Source of the DNA: CAWAMR01 sp963783095
GTDB lineage: Bacteria; Planctomycetota; Planctomycetia; Gemmatales; Gemmataceae
Length of the DNA: 64,000 nt
Assembly (NCBI GenBank): GCA_963783095.1
Contig: CAWAMR010000003.1
Location: 434,001 to 498,000 of the forward strand
Direction: 5' to 3'
Shown: piece by piece, positions 55,528-63,627 of the stretch
Numbering within the stretch: position 1 is the first letter of the stretch
Layout of the letters: every line of letters starts with the position of its first letter
Notes under the pieces: model-generated
What the model saw: the letters and a program-made list of their open reading frames with translations, nothing else
Told to the model about the DNA's origin: nothing
Databases searched by the model: none
Position numbers and translations under genes: made by a program

Positions 55528-55761
55528 ATGTCTCAGATTGTGGAAGCCGTCTATGACGGTATCGTGCTTCGGCCGGAAACCGCACTCGAATTGGAGCCTA
55601 ACACGCGTGTGCGCGTGACCGTGGAAGTAATGGCACCAAAGGAAGGCACCGCCACGTCATTCCTGTATACCGCGCGCTCCCTAAACCTCTGCGGCCCGGC
55701 CGACTGGTCCGCGAATCTCGATAGCTATCTTTATGGCGAAGGCGATCAACCCAGGGGATGA
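55528..55761 (+). CDS. DUF104/AF2212-type antitoxin
   Basis: 77 aa from the ATG at 55528 with GAAGGAG. IVEAVYDGIVLRPETALELE with NTRVRVTVEV matches the short beta-barrel antitoxins (AF2212-like) that pair with PIN-domain toxins. The C-terminal tail (SFLYTARSLNLCGPADWSAN) would contact the toxin. Its toxin is reduced to a stump that overlaps its end (55733-55828), so the antitoxin is an orphan. Confidence 0.78.
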   Translation: MSQIVEAVYDGIVLRPETALELEPNTRVRVTVEVMAPKEGTATSFLYTARSLNLCGPADWSANLDSYLYGEGDQPRG

Positions 55762-55828
55762 GGTGTTTCTTGACACCTCCTATGCCCGGACAGGCCCCAG
55801 ACTGTCGAAGCGAATTGCTGTACAATGA
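55733..55828 (+). pseudogene. Stump of a PIN-domain (VapC-like) toxin
   Basis: 31 codons from an ATG that overlaps the antitoxin end by 29 bases, the usual toxin position. MAKAINPGDEVFLDTSYA matches the start of PIN toxins (VFLDTSYA-x-AL, with the first catalytic Asp), then diverges into RTGPRLSKRIAVQ and a stop. At least 100 residues with the other acidic residues are lacking. Too short for gene callers. Confidence 0.72.
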
Positions 55829-55859
55829 CGACAGCCCAACGATGCAGCAGAGGTGACCG

Positions 55860-56507
55860 ATGAAAAGCCTGGCTGACGGACTGCCGCCCGATATCGCTCG
55901 ACAAATCCACCCCGACTGGCACAAGAACGAGGCAGCCTATTGGGCGGTGCGCGACCAGTTGCTCAGCCAGTACCAAGACCAATGGATTGCCTTTGCTGAC
56001 GGCACCGTCATCGCCGCCTGCAAGACCTCCCTCGAAGTACTCCACACGCCTGGGGCGATGCAGCGACATCCGTTCGTGATCTGCGTCGGGCGAGAAGACC
56101 AACCGTATCGCGTCCGCCGCGCTACCTTCGCCTATGACCCTACATACCCCGGCCAAGCGTTGCCGCTGCTCAGCGCCGAGTTTCGCTCCGTGAGCGGATC
56201 TGCGGGATTGCTCCTGGATCGAGTCATCCCTGACACTGGCGCAGACGTCAGCGTCTTGCCGTGGTCCGACTGCCGGCAACTGCACCTCGATCCCGCTGCA
56301 GGCGTCGCAGGCGTGATGAGCGGGGTCGGGGGCGCTGGAGCGACGACCATTGGCTTCCCGGCCTGGGTCTGGCTGGATGGTCGGGAGTACCCCTGCCAAC
56401 TTCAAGTGGACTTCACTGGTCAAGAGCGCATCCTGGGTCGGGATGTGCTGAACCGCATGGACGTGCTGTTCCGTGGTCCCCGCGGTGAGGTCATCGTTAA
56501 CCCGTGA
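55860..56507 (+). CDS. DUF5678 plus retropepsin-like aspartic protease
   Basis: 215 aa. Residues about 40-65 (QWIAFADGTVIAACKTSLEV) resemble the DUF5678 motif. The rest is a retroviral-type aspartyl protease fold: LLDRVIPDTGADVSVLPW with the catalytic D-T-G-A, then MSGVGGAGATTIGF and ERILGRDVLNRMDVLFRG (the Gly-rich and L-G-R-D-V-L motifs). One active-site triad per chain implies a homodimer. It follows the toxin stump by 31 bases; both neighbours of this type are common in cyanobacteria and planctomycetes. Substrate unknown. Confidence 0.83.
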   Translation: MKSLADGLPPDIARQIHPDWHKNEAAYWAVRDQLLSQYQDQWIAFADGTVIAACKTSLEVLHTPGAMQRHPFVICVGREDQPYRVRRATFAYDPTYPGQALPLLSAEFRSVSGSAGLLLDRVIPDTGADVSVLPWSDCRQLHLDPAAGVAGVMSGVGGAGATTIGFPAWVWLDGREYPCQLQVDFTGQERILGRDVLNRMDVLFRGPRGEVIVNP

Positions 56508-56665
56508 AACAACGACTCAGACCGGGCTGAAAAAGATCCCGACGCCTAACACGCCGAACAAGACGTGGAAGACGGGTGGCTTCGGTGCTCGTCGCAACCT
56601 GTCGGTGGCACTTTCGCTGCCGCTTAACTTGGTGTTCACCGCGAAGAGGGGCGAAGAGGGGTGCC

Positions 56666-57127
56666 ATGAGCGGCGTCTGGTTCGTGCTGCTGGTTTTCTC
56701 CGTTGCGGTGGCATTGTTGTTCGCCGGAGTCATGGCGTTCGGGATCTGGCATCATCGCTCCCTCCGAGCCGCGCTCGACAACCCGGCAGGTGGTTGGTGC
56801 GCAGCGCTGGTACTCTTCTTCGGCACTCTGGCCCTGGTAAGTGCGGCCCCGTTGGTCGCCCAGCAAGAGGGGTCTTGGCGATGGGTTGCGCTCGCCGTAA
56901 TCAACTTGTTAGTGCAGCCGGTGTGCGGCTTCATGATGGCCGGGTGTGGGCATCAGTTCGTCATGGGTGTGTTCGGGCGTTTGACGTCTCACTTTCGGGT
57001 GGTCCCGCGAGAGTCTTTGGATCCGGTGACGTACCGGAAGATGGCCCGTCACCGGACAGTTGCAGGGCTGTTCGGCGCGGCGTTCTTCGGCGGGCTGGAC
57101 GTGGCTTGTCTCTGGCCCTTGTTGTGA
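56666..57127 (+). CDS. Membrane protein, unknown function
   Basis: 153 aa from the ATG at 56666; the frame extends 30 codons further without a membrane segment. Three or four helices (VWFVLLVFSVAVALLFAGVM, CAALVLFFGTLALVSAAPLV, WVALAVINLLVQPVCGFMMA). A His and Cys in MAGCGHQFVMG are noticeable. No family recognised. It is 48 bases upstream of the LexA-like gene. Confidence 0.6.
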   Translation: MSGVWFVLLVFSVAVALLFAGVMAFGIWHHRSLRAALDNPAGGWCAALVLFFGTLALVSAAPLVAQQEGSWRWVALAVINLLVQPVCGFMMAGCGHQFVMGVFGRLTSHFRVVPRESLDPVTYRKMARHRTVAGLFGAAFFGGLDVACLWPLL

Positions 57128-57175
57128 GCGGCGATCCAAGCGCTGCTTCGCACGAAGAGGAAATGGAGCGAGACG

Positions 57176-57430
57176 GTGAATTTCACTCCCCGACAGGGCC
57201 AGTTCCTTGCCTTCATCCACTTGTACCGGAAACTGCACCGCCGTGGCCCGGCCGAGATGGACCTCATCAAGTTTTTTCGGATCACGCCGCCGTCGGCTCA
57301 CGGAATGGTGGTGAAGTTGGAAGAGCTCGGGCTCATCACCAAGGAGCCAGGTGTGGCCCGGTCCATGCGGGTGGCGATCGACCCGGCGTTACTCCCCGAA
57401 CTGGAGGAGAGCGACAGCCCACCCTGGTAG
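57176..57430 (+). CDS. LexA-like winged-helix DNA-binding protein
   Basis: 84 aa from a GTG start at 57176. FTPRQGQFLAFIHLYRKLHR, GPAEMDLIKFFRITPPSAHG and MVVKLEELGLITKEPGVARS match the LexA N-terminal winged helix (IT/RPPSVHGMV...LE..GLI.R.PG.ARS), but there is no autoprotease domain, so it is a stand-alone DNA-binding module. It may regulate the membrane protein gene it follows. Confidence 0.82.
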   Translation: MNFTPRQGQFLAFIHLYRKLHRRGPAEMDLIKFFRITPPSAHGMVVKLEELGLITKEPGVARSMRVAIDPALLPELEESDSPPW

Positions 57431-57486
57431 CTGTCGCATCGGATGAGATGACTGCTTTATTCAAACCGGCACTTCCGGCCCATAAG

Positions 57487-59745
57487 CTATGTGCTGACAC
57501 CCATGTTGCCCTTGGTGTCGGTAAGCAGTTCGAGTTCCGCCGTCACCACGTCGTACATTGCCCCGACGATGGCGATGCGCCCTTCACGCACCAGATTTCG
57601 CAGAGCCTCACTCTGCTCCAAAACCAAACCGACACTGCGATACACATTGCGCCGTGAGACAGCGTTCATGAAATCCTGTTGTTCCTGCGCTGGACGAGAT
57701 TCCAACCCCCGGCACTCCTCGATATCGATGGAGGGCTGAATGTCGTTCACCACGTGGACGAGATGTTCGCAACCCGTTGCCTTGGCTACCTCGGAATCCG
57801 CGGAACTGAAGAACTTCACTGCCGCGTTGACCGCCCCGCAGCGGGTGTGCCCCAGAATCAGGATCAACTTCGCTCCGGCAACGACGCAGGCGTACTCGAC
57901 ACTGCCCAGTATCTTTTGGCTGGTGATATTGCCTGCGATCCGGACGTTGAAAATATCGCCGACGCCCAGGTCGAAGATCAGCTCGGCCGGGGAACGAGAG
58001 TCGATGCAACTGAGAATTACCGCGATGGGGTGTTGCCCCTCGGCAGTAGTGGTCACTTGACGAACCAGATCGCGGGTGAGCTGTTGACCCGTGCGGAAGC
58101 GCTGGTGACCCTCTTTCAAAATGTCCAGCACCTGCTCGGGTCGCAGCGCTGACTGAACATCGCGCGAGGAATAGTCAACGTACTGGATCTGATCCTTCAA
58201 TCGATATTCCATGCGGAAGCCAAGGAGGCTGACTTCAACGCCTCTTGCCGGGCCGGTTTGGTCCCTGAACTCGTGGATAATACCCAGAACGTCCGGATCA
58301 ATGTAATCGGTCATGCGGGCATCGAGCAGGATGTGGCCGCCTTGGGGGGCTTCGTGGAAGACTTTTTCCAGAGAAGCGCGATTCAAAAAGCTCACCTGGT
58401 TGCCCAACTCGATGCGAATGACATCGCCGCCCAGATGCTTCTCCACGATCCGGCGCAACGGGCGCTTCATGCTGCTCCACAGTATAAAGCTAAGGCTAAC
58501 TGCGAGGCCGATCACCACGCCGGTGAGCAAGTCGGTCAACACGATCGACAGCAGCGTAACGGCGAAGGGAATGAACTGGTAGCGCCCCGAGTTCCACATT
58601 TCCTTCACGAGGGCAGGGTTGGCCAGTTGGATCCCCGTTACCAAAAGGATGGCCGCCAGACACGACAGCGGAATCATATTCAAGAGCGAAGGCAGGAAGG
58701 CGACGCTGACGAGCAGCAGAACCCCGTGGATAATCGTCGATCGTTTGGTTTGCGCTCCGGCATTGATGTTGACAGAACTTCGGCCAATGACGGCCGTCAC
58801 GGGCAAGCCGCCCACAAGCCCACACAAAATGTTCCCGATCCCTTGCGCCCAGAGTTCCCGGTTGGGCGGCGAATGTCTTCGGCTCGGATCGAGCTTATCC
58901 AGTGCTTCCAGGTTCAACAGCGATTCCAACGACGCCACTGCCGCGATGGTGAGTGCCGCGGCGTAGACCGTGGGGTTGCGCCACTGCGAGTAGTCGGGCG
59001 AAGTCAGGAAGTCGAAGAACCCAGCCACCGAACTGGCCACAGGTACCTGCACGAGGTGGTTCGCTTCGATCGTCCAGCTGCCGCCGATGAACCGGAATAA
59101 CTGGTTCAGGCCGATGCCGAACATTACGACGACCACAGCACCAGGCACCGGAGATTTCTTCAACGGTTTCCATCGGCCCCACAGCACGAGAAGTCCAACC
59201 GAGAGCAAGCCGATGCCGGCCACCCTGGGGTGGAATTCGTCGAGTGCGTGCAGCAATTCGGTGAACGTGTTCTGCTGGTTGGGTTGATTGAACGACATGT
59301 CATCTTCCGGATCGGGGTCGTGGCCGACGACGTGCGGAATCTGCTTCAAAATCAGGATTACGCCGATGGCCGCCAGCAAGCCTTTGATAACGCTGGAAGG
59401 GAAGAACGCTGCAAGGAAGCCCACTCGAAAGATGCCCAGCAAGATCTGAAGCAAACCGGCGAGAACAACTGCCAAAAGGAAGGCTTCAAACGAGCCGAGT
59501 AGTGCCACTTGAGCGACCACGACGGCGGAAAGCCCTGCTGCCGGGCCGCTGATACTGGTTTGCGACCCGCTGAAGAATCCGATCACGATGCCGCCGATGA
59601 TGCCGGCAAGCATCCCCGAGAAGATTGGAGCATTTGAGGCGAGCGCTACCCCCATGCACAGCGGTAACGCCACCAAAAAGACCACTAGCCCGGCAGTAAG
59701 ATCGCGGGCAATCGTCGATTTCAAAGGATCCTTCGTTGTCGGCAT
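57487..59745 (-). CDS. SulP-family anion transporter fused to STAS and beta-carbonic anhydrase
   Basis: 752 aa. N-terminal two thirds are SulP membrane helices (LTAGLVVFLVALPLCMGVAL, QTSISGPAAGLSAVVVAQVA, LVGGLPVTAVIGRSSVNINA), then a STAS domain at about 430-520 (GGHILLDARMTDYIDPDVLG). The last 180 residues are a beta-carbonic anhydrase: VILSCIDSRSPAELIFDLG (C-x-D-x-R), ILGHTRCGAVNA (H-x2-C). The natural fusion suggests bicarbonate or other inorganic anion uptake coupled to CO2 hydration. ATG at 59745 with AGGGAC upstream. Monocistronic. Confidence 0.95.
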   Translation of the reverse strand: MPTTKDPLKSTIARDLTAGLVVFLVALPLCMGVALASNAPIFSGMLAGIIGGIVIGFFSGSQTSISGPAAGLSAVVVAQVALLGSFEAFLLAVVLAGLLQILLGIFRVGFLAAFFPSSVIKGLLAAIGVILILKQIPHVVGHDPDPEDDMSFNQPNQQNTFTELLHALDEFHPRVAGIGLLSVGLLVLWGRWKPLKKSPVPGAVVVVMFGIGLNQLFRFIGGSWTIEANHLVQVPVASSVAGFFDFLTSPDYSQWRNPTVYAAALTIAAVASLESLLNLEALDKLDPSRRHSPPNRELWAQGIGNILCGLVGGLPVTAVIGRSSVNINAGAQTKRSTIIHGVLLLVSVAFLPSLLNMIPLSCLAAILLVTGIQLANPALVKEMWNSGRYQFIPFAVTLLSIVLTDLLTGVVIGLAVSLSFILWSSMKRPLRRIVEKHLGGDVIRIELGNQVSFLNRASLEKVFHEAPQGGHILLDARMTDYIDPDVLGIIHEFRDQTGPARGVEVSLLGFRMEYRLKDQIQYVDYSSRDVQSALRPEQVLDILKEGHQRFRTGQQLTRDLVRQVTTTAEGQHPIAVILSCIDSRSPAELIFDLGVGDIFNVRIAGNITSQKILGSVEYACVVAGAKLILILGHTRCGAVNAAVKFFSSADSEVAKATGCEHLVHVVNDIQPSIDIEECRGLESRPAQEQQDFMNAVSRRNVYRSVGLVLEQSEALRNLVREGRIAIVGAMYDVVTAELELLTDTKGNMGVST

Positions 59746-59904
59746 GCGGAATTGTCCCTAATTGACACGGTGATGATCATCGGAACGGCCATTTTAGGGA
59801 AGCTTGAGTTCTTGAAGTGCTGCAACGGCTCGATTGATGGAAAATGGTTTATTAGGGATTTTTCACTGGACGCGACACGTGTCGCGGTCCCAGAGGAAAG
59901 CGCA

Positions 59905-60054
59905 CTCGTTCCCACGCTCCGCGTGGTAACGCACGGCTGGGACGCTCTGCGTCACGTTCCCTATCAAGGCAGCGACTGTGGCGTAACGGCTTCTCGATGA
60001 ACCAAGACGCGGAGCGTCCCACCCGTGCGTTACCACGCGGAGTGTGGGAACGAG
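59905..60054. repeat. 49-bp inverted repeat
   Basis: CTCGTTCCCACGCTCCGCGT with the following GGTAACGCACGG (59905-59953) is nearly perfectly reversed at 60006-60054 (GACGCGGAGCGTCCC... GGGAACGAG). Central loop 52 bp. It lies between the SulP and cutC genes, in a gene-free region of about 330 bp. Confidence 0.92.
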
Positions 60055-60076
60055 AAGAAACCCTTGTTTCCATGTT

Positions 60077-60889
60077 TCAATTGGGGTGGCGATCGACCTG
60101 GAAGAGATCGAGTGCTTTCCTCATGGCCTGAATCAATTCGCCGCTGGTGGTTTGCCACCCTGCGTCCGGATCCAATGCTCCCATCCCCTTGGCGATGGCT
60201 CGATTCGCACCAAGCGAAGGGTCGTCAATCGGTGCCCGCAGCGAAGCATGGACCTGATCTGCATGTGTCTCGACCAGCAACTTGCCAACCGTTTCGGGTC
60301 GGATGCCGCCGGCCGGCAGAATCTCGACTTTACACCCCGGATGGGCAATCCAGGCCGCAATTTTGTCAATACCTTCGACCGCGCTCGAACAGCCGCCACT
60401 CGTCTGGATTCGCTCAAAACCGATCTCGCCCAGTTCCTCCAGCGCTGATAGCGGGTCGGCGATGAAGTCGAAGGCACGATGAAAGACCGCCTTGCCTCCA
60501 ACTTGCTCGACAAGCACCCGGCAGCGGTCGGCGTCAACCCGGTTGAGGCCATTGTGATTCTGGACGATCCCAAAGACGATACCGTTTGCCCGTGCTTCAT
60601 GAACCATTGCGCATCGCGTCGCATCGTTTTGAATTGCGCTTCGGAGTAAGTGAACCCGCCGCTGCAGAGGCCGCAACAACACATAGATTGGGATTTGGAC
60701 CGACTCGCGGACTTCGAGGAAACAGCCCGGCGACGGCGTCAAGCCGCCGACTTCCAGGCCGGAACAAAGTTCGAGGCGATCGGCCTTTGCCTGCTCGGCC
60801 AGCCTGGCCCCGTCCACATCGGTCACTCCGACCTCAAGCAAAATTCGGTGTGGCCGACGATCCGTCATTTTCCGCTGCGGTCCAAGCAT
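60077..60889 (-). CDS. cutC: CutC family protein (two compensating frameshifts)
   Basis: About 270 aa from the ATG at 60889 (GGAGG upstream). LLEVGVTDVDGARLAEQAKA, DRLELCSGLEVGGLTPSPG, FERIQTSGGCSSAVEGIDKI and LPAGGIRPETVGKLL match CutC, a TIM-barrel protein once linked to copper homeostasis. Between LLRP and ANGIVFGIVQNHNGL the reading frame differs; the alternative frame gives SGGFTYSEAQFKTMRRDAQW, as in the family. One extra T near 60659 and one missing G near 60592 explain it. The annotated frame would give a wrong 25-residue internal stretch. Confidence 0.88.
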   Translation of the reverse strand: MLGPQRKMTDRRPHRILLEVGVTDVDGARLAEQAKADRLELCSGLEVGGLTPSPGCFLEVRESVQIPIYVLLRPLQRRVHLLRSAIQNDATRCAMVHEARANGIVFGIVQNHNGLNRVDADRCRVLVEQVGGKAVFHRAFDFIADPLSALEELGEIGFERIQTSGGCSSAVEGIDKIAAWIAHPGCKVEILPAGGIRPETVGKLLVETHADQVHASLRAPIDDPSLGANRAIAKGMGALDPDAGWQTTSGELIQAMRKALDLFQVDRHPN

Positions 60890-60932
60890 GGCCGCCTCCA
60901 ATCTCTAACGCGGGCCGTGCCAGCAACCATCT

Positions 60933-61017
60933 GTAGGGCGGGTCGAGGCTTTGCGAGGCCCGCCGCGAGCCGCGATGTCGCTTTCGGCGGGCCTCGCAAA
61001 GCCTCGACCCGCCCTAC
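60933..61017. repeat. Inverted pair of the 32-bp GTAGGGCGGGTCG repeat
   Basis: Copy at 60933-60964 and its reverse complement at 60986-61017, with 21 bp between, forming a long stem. Same repeat as at 12773-12974. Confidence 0.93.
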
Positions 61018-61155
61018 AAATAACTTTGCGCGCGATACCGGCCAGATGACTTCATTAACGGAATTAGCGGCAATCTCTTTGCAATTGTGGCGTGGCACAC
61101 GCTTTTCGATGATGCCGACAAAGGCGGAGCCAAGTTGATGAGTAGCCATCGGCAA
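61018..61155. other. Short gap after the serine hydrolase gene
   Basis: About 140 bp without a gene. It includes AAATAAC at 61018, the same 7 bases (GTTATTT on the minus strand) that follow the attC-like site at 62333; a complete site was not recognised here. Confidence 0.35.
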
Positions 61156-62257
61156 TCAGCCGTTGGCTGCTGCCGCGACGCGCTCACCTGCCAGATCGCG
61201 CGGGTGGCGTCCGGCAGCGCGGCGTGGCAGCGAAGTGAGCACGACGCAAATGGTTTCGCTCGCAGGGTCGGCCCAGCAGAGCGTGCCCGTTGAGCCGGTA
61301 TGGCCGAAGGTTCGCTCCGAACATCCGGGACTCCCGGCCCCTTTGCCGACGCCAAATCCCAAGCCGCGCGGCGTGAATCCCTTCGGATTGTGGTTCTTGA
61401 TCATCAGCCGCGCCGTCTCGGGCTTCAGGACTTTGCCGCGGGCCCCCATGAACTCGCCCAGAAACCTGGCGAGGTCCGGTGCGCGGAAGCGTGCGTTCCT
61501 CCCCAGGGTGCGCCGAGCTTCCGCCAGTAGGGACTGTTCCAATCCCACTCCTTGGCCTGCGGATCGCCGCCCCCGATTCGGGCGCGGCGCCTTCCATCTG
61601 GCAGGAGACCATCTCTTCCAGCTTGAACCTTCCGAGTCCCTGGGCCGAGTGTTTCATGCCCAGCGGCTGAAAGACCGTGCGATCGACGAGCGTGAGAATG
61701 TCCGACCCGCTGATGAGCTCCGCAATCCGTGCGGCGAGCAAGATCCCCATGCTCGAGTATTGGTACCGGGCGCCGGGGCGAAATCGAGCGGCGTGCGCAT
61801 GGCCTGTGCGGCGAACTCCGTCAGCGGCGCATGCTGTTTGCGCAGTTCGTTGTTATTGGCCAACTGATCGGGCAAGCCGGAGACATGCGTCAGCAGGTGA
61901 CGAATCGTCACGTCGTCCCGCCCTTCGCCCGTGAAGGCGGGCAAGAACTTCTTCACGCGGTCATCGAGCTGAAACTTCCCTCGATCGAACAGCGTCATGA
62001 CGCGCGGTCACGTTGATCGGCTTGGAAATCGAGCCGAGCAAGAACATCGCGTCATCCGAGGCGGCTTTGCCGAAGTGGCGGGTGAACGACTCGTCTTTAT
62101 GAACCACGTGCAGCACAGCTGCGTCAATTTGCTTCTCCGTCGTGGCGCGCTCAAGCACCTCGGCCGCCTCATCCCATCGGTCCTTGCGCATCGCCCCGAA
62201 CAAGGGGGAAGAACCCGCCAGGGCCAAGGCGTTGACAAAAAACGTCCGGCGCTTCAT
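61156..62257 (-). CDS. Exported serine hydrolase, beta-lactamase/PBP4 family (several frameshifts)
   Basis: About 367 aa when joined. MKRRTFFVNALALAGSSPLFG is a Tat-like signal (RR). LLGSISKPINVT holds the catalytic S-x-x-K; HLLTHVSGLPDQL is the usual following motif; YQYSSMGILLAARIAE contains the Y-S-S of the second motif; FGHTGSTGTLCWADP has the H-T-G. Indels lie near 62000, 61762, 61590 and 61510; correcting each gives a continuous family match. Such enzymes cleave esters, amides or D-amino acid peptides in the periplasm. It is the last gene before the GTAGGGCGG repeat and lies downstream of the attC-like site at 62333. Confidence 0.82.
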
Positions 62258-62332
62258 TGGACCAAATCCTCGGTGGCCAAAATGTTTATAGTTGCACCAC
62301 AGTGGCAACCAATCTTCACGAAGCTTCCTAGC

Positions 62333-62430
62333 AAATAACACTGAGTTCAGTAGCGGTGGCCGCGCCGAGTAACAGTGAACTTTCAGGAACCAGGATCGCG
62401 GCCGCCGTCTGCTGTAGCGGCTTGTTCGGC
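62333..62430 (-). other. attC-like recombination site C
   Basis: On the minus strand GCCGAAC (62424-62430) starts a fold-back: GCTACAGCAGACGGCGGCCGCG pairs with CGCGGCCACCGCTACTGAAC, ending in GTTATTT (62333-62339). Size about 98 bp, imperfect stem with a variable loop, as in integron attC sites. The XRE gene upstream reads into it (its last 15 residues come from the site), a common cassette feature. Confidence 0.6.
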
Positions 62431-62733
62431 CTGAAGCTTCCCACCCGGGCAGGGCCGTAGCCGGATTTCCAGCCGGCACCCAACAGCGCTCGCGTACTTG
62501 CGCAGTGTGGCCACCGACGGCGAATGCTGCCGGCTGCCACCACCTGACTCCAGGCGCGCCACGGCCGGCGTCTTGGTACCCATCCGCGCAGCGACCGCCG
62601 CCTGGGTTAGCCCAGCCTTCCGCCGCGCCTTGAGCAACTCATCCAGCAAGGCGAACTCCTCCGCCTGGACGTCATACTCCGCCTTTACCGCCGGCTGCTT
62701 GAGCATTTTCCTGACTAATGCCTTATGTGTCAT
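62383..62733 (-). CDS. XRE-family antitoxin (HigA-like)
   Basis: 116 aa. LLDELLKARRKAGLTQAAVA, ARMGTKTPAVARLESGGG and PSVATLRKYASAVGCRLEI form the HigA-type helix-turn-helix. The last residues AEQAATADGGRDPGS are translated from the attC-like site, as is typical for cassette proteins. Its ATG overlaps the stop of a 16-residue toxin stump (ATGA). Probably represses its own promoter through the GTTAAC repeat. Confidence 0.85.
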   Translation of the reverse strand: MTHKALVRKMLKQPAVKAEYDVQAEEFALLDELLKARRKAGLTQAAVAARMGTKTPAVARLESGGGSRQHSPSVATLRKYASAVGCRLEIRLRPCPGGKLQAEQAATADGGRDPGS

Positions 62734-62780
62734 AATACTTCCTGTACAACGGCGCTGTAGTAAACAATCTCCCAGTGCAT
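62730..62780 (-). pseudogene. Stump of a HigB/Gp49-like toxin
   Basis: 16 codons: MHWEIVYYSAVVQEVL then TGA, overlapping the antitoxin ATG. MxWEIVYYSxxVQ matches the start of HigB/Gp49-type toxins. The expected 80-90 further residues are absent, so the gene seems to have lost its middle by an in-frame or near-frame deletion. Not in any ORF list because of its size. Confidence 0.7.
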
Positions 62781-62789
62781 CTTGCCAAT

Positions 62790-62807
62790 GTTAACAAATC
62801 CGTTAAC
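62790..62807 (-). promoter_or_regulatory. GTTAAC-6-GTTAAC palindrome, likely antitoxin operator
   Basis: Two GTTAAC hexamers (62790-62795 and 62802-62807), each a palindrome, 12 bp apart, ten bases before the toxin stump ATG. TA operons are usually autorepressed by the antitoxin at such a site. Confidence 0.6.
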
Positions 62808-62916
62808 CGTCGTCCAGGCAAGGCGGTTGCCACACCGTCTCCATTCGGCACTGCTCGCCCATTCGAGGCCAGACCCACATGCGATGAGGCTGCTTTGCCT
62901 TAATCCACTCAAGCGT

Positions 62917-62997
62917 GTCCAACGATTCAGTTCACCGGGCCGCGGCGGATGGCAATGATCTCAGCATCCGCGCGGCCCGCGGCTCGGATTGTTATCC
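62917..62997 (-). other. attC-like recombination site B
   Basis: On the minus strand GGATAAC (62991-62997) leads to CCGCGGGCCGCGCGGATGC pairing with CATCCGCCGCGGCCCGG, and ends in GTTGGAC (62917-62923), which fits the attC R' consensus GTTRRRY. About 81 bp. Its GGATAAC is the exact reverse complement of the GTTATCC that ends site A, as expected if the 63070 gene is one cassette. Confidence 0.65.
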
Positions 62998-63069
62998 CGT
63001 CATTTCGTTGCGTCGGACAATTCGGATCTGGCATAGTACTCGGATTTCGTCGCTCTGTCTTCGCATCGA

Positions 63070-63618
63070 TCAGCAGCCACAAGGCGAAACACATGACTTG
63101 TCTTTTTCTTCAGTACGGGATGGATAGGCGGCGAACAGGACGTAATCCCGATTTACGGTTGGATCTGAAATCAAGAGCCGCTCGTTTGTCGCGCGACAGA
63201 AGCCCGACACATTGACGTTTGCAGCCGTGAAACGAAACTCGAACTCGTAATCATCGCTTGATTCATCGGGAACCCATTTTCCTTCGATGTGTGCGCCAAT
63301 CACTGGATCAATGGCATACGTCTGTTGTGGAAACCATACCACCCGGAACCCTTCGAATCGCTGTGAGAGCGTCGGCGGGCATTTTTGAAAGTCATTGGCC
63401 GAAACCGTCAAGTGGAGTAGGTATTCGCCGCCATGATAGGTTCCGATCTGAATGTCGAGAACCTCGAAGGGGGATTGCATCGCCAATCGCGCGGCCGCCG
63501 TGAATGCAAACGCGACCCCAGTTCTCGCATAGGCGTCCCATGCGTTGAACTTGATGTGGTCGCGCTCTTCATCGGTAAGGGCTAGCCACTCGTCATATGT
63601 TTGCGGCAGTGAAGGCAT
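63070..63618 (-). CDS. Cassette hypothetical protein
   Basis: 182 aa. QTYDEWLALTDEERDHIKF, ARTGVAFAFTAAARLAMQSP and GKWVPDESSDDYEFEFRFTA are readable, but no family is recognised. Lies between attC-like sites A and B with no room for other genes, so it appears to be a single-gene cassette. The start is 10 bases from the end of site A. Confidence 0.7.
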   Translation of the reverse strand: MPSLPQTYDEWLALTDEERDHIKFNAWDAYARTGVAFAFTAAARLAMQSPFEVLDIQIGTYHGGEYLLHLTVSANDFQKCPPTLSQRFEGFRVVWFPQQTYAIDPVIGAHIEGKWVPDESSDDYEFEFRFTAANVNVSGFCRATNERLLISDPTVNRDYVLFAAYPSRTEEKDKSCVSPCGC

Positions 63619-63627
63619 GGCTTAACG

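Noticed and set aside
56473..57657. 394-residue plus-strand frame across three genes
   Set aside because: Low-complexity Arg/Gly/Pro composition; it overlaps the membrane protein and LexA-like genes in a different frame.
58258..59100. 280-residue plus-strand frame opposite SulP
   Set aside because: Shadow; the membrane helices on the other strand are convincing.
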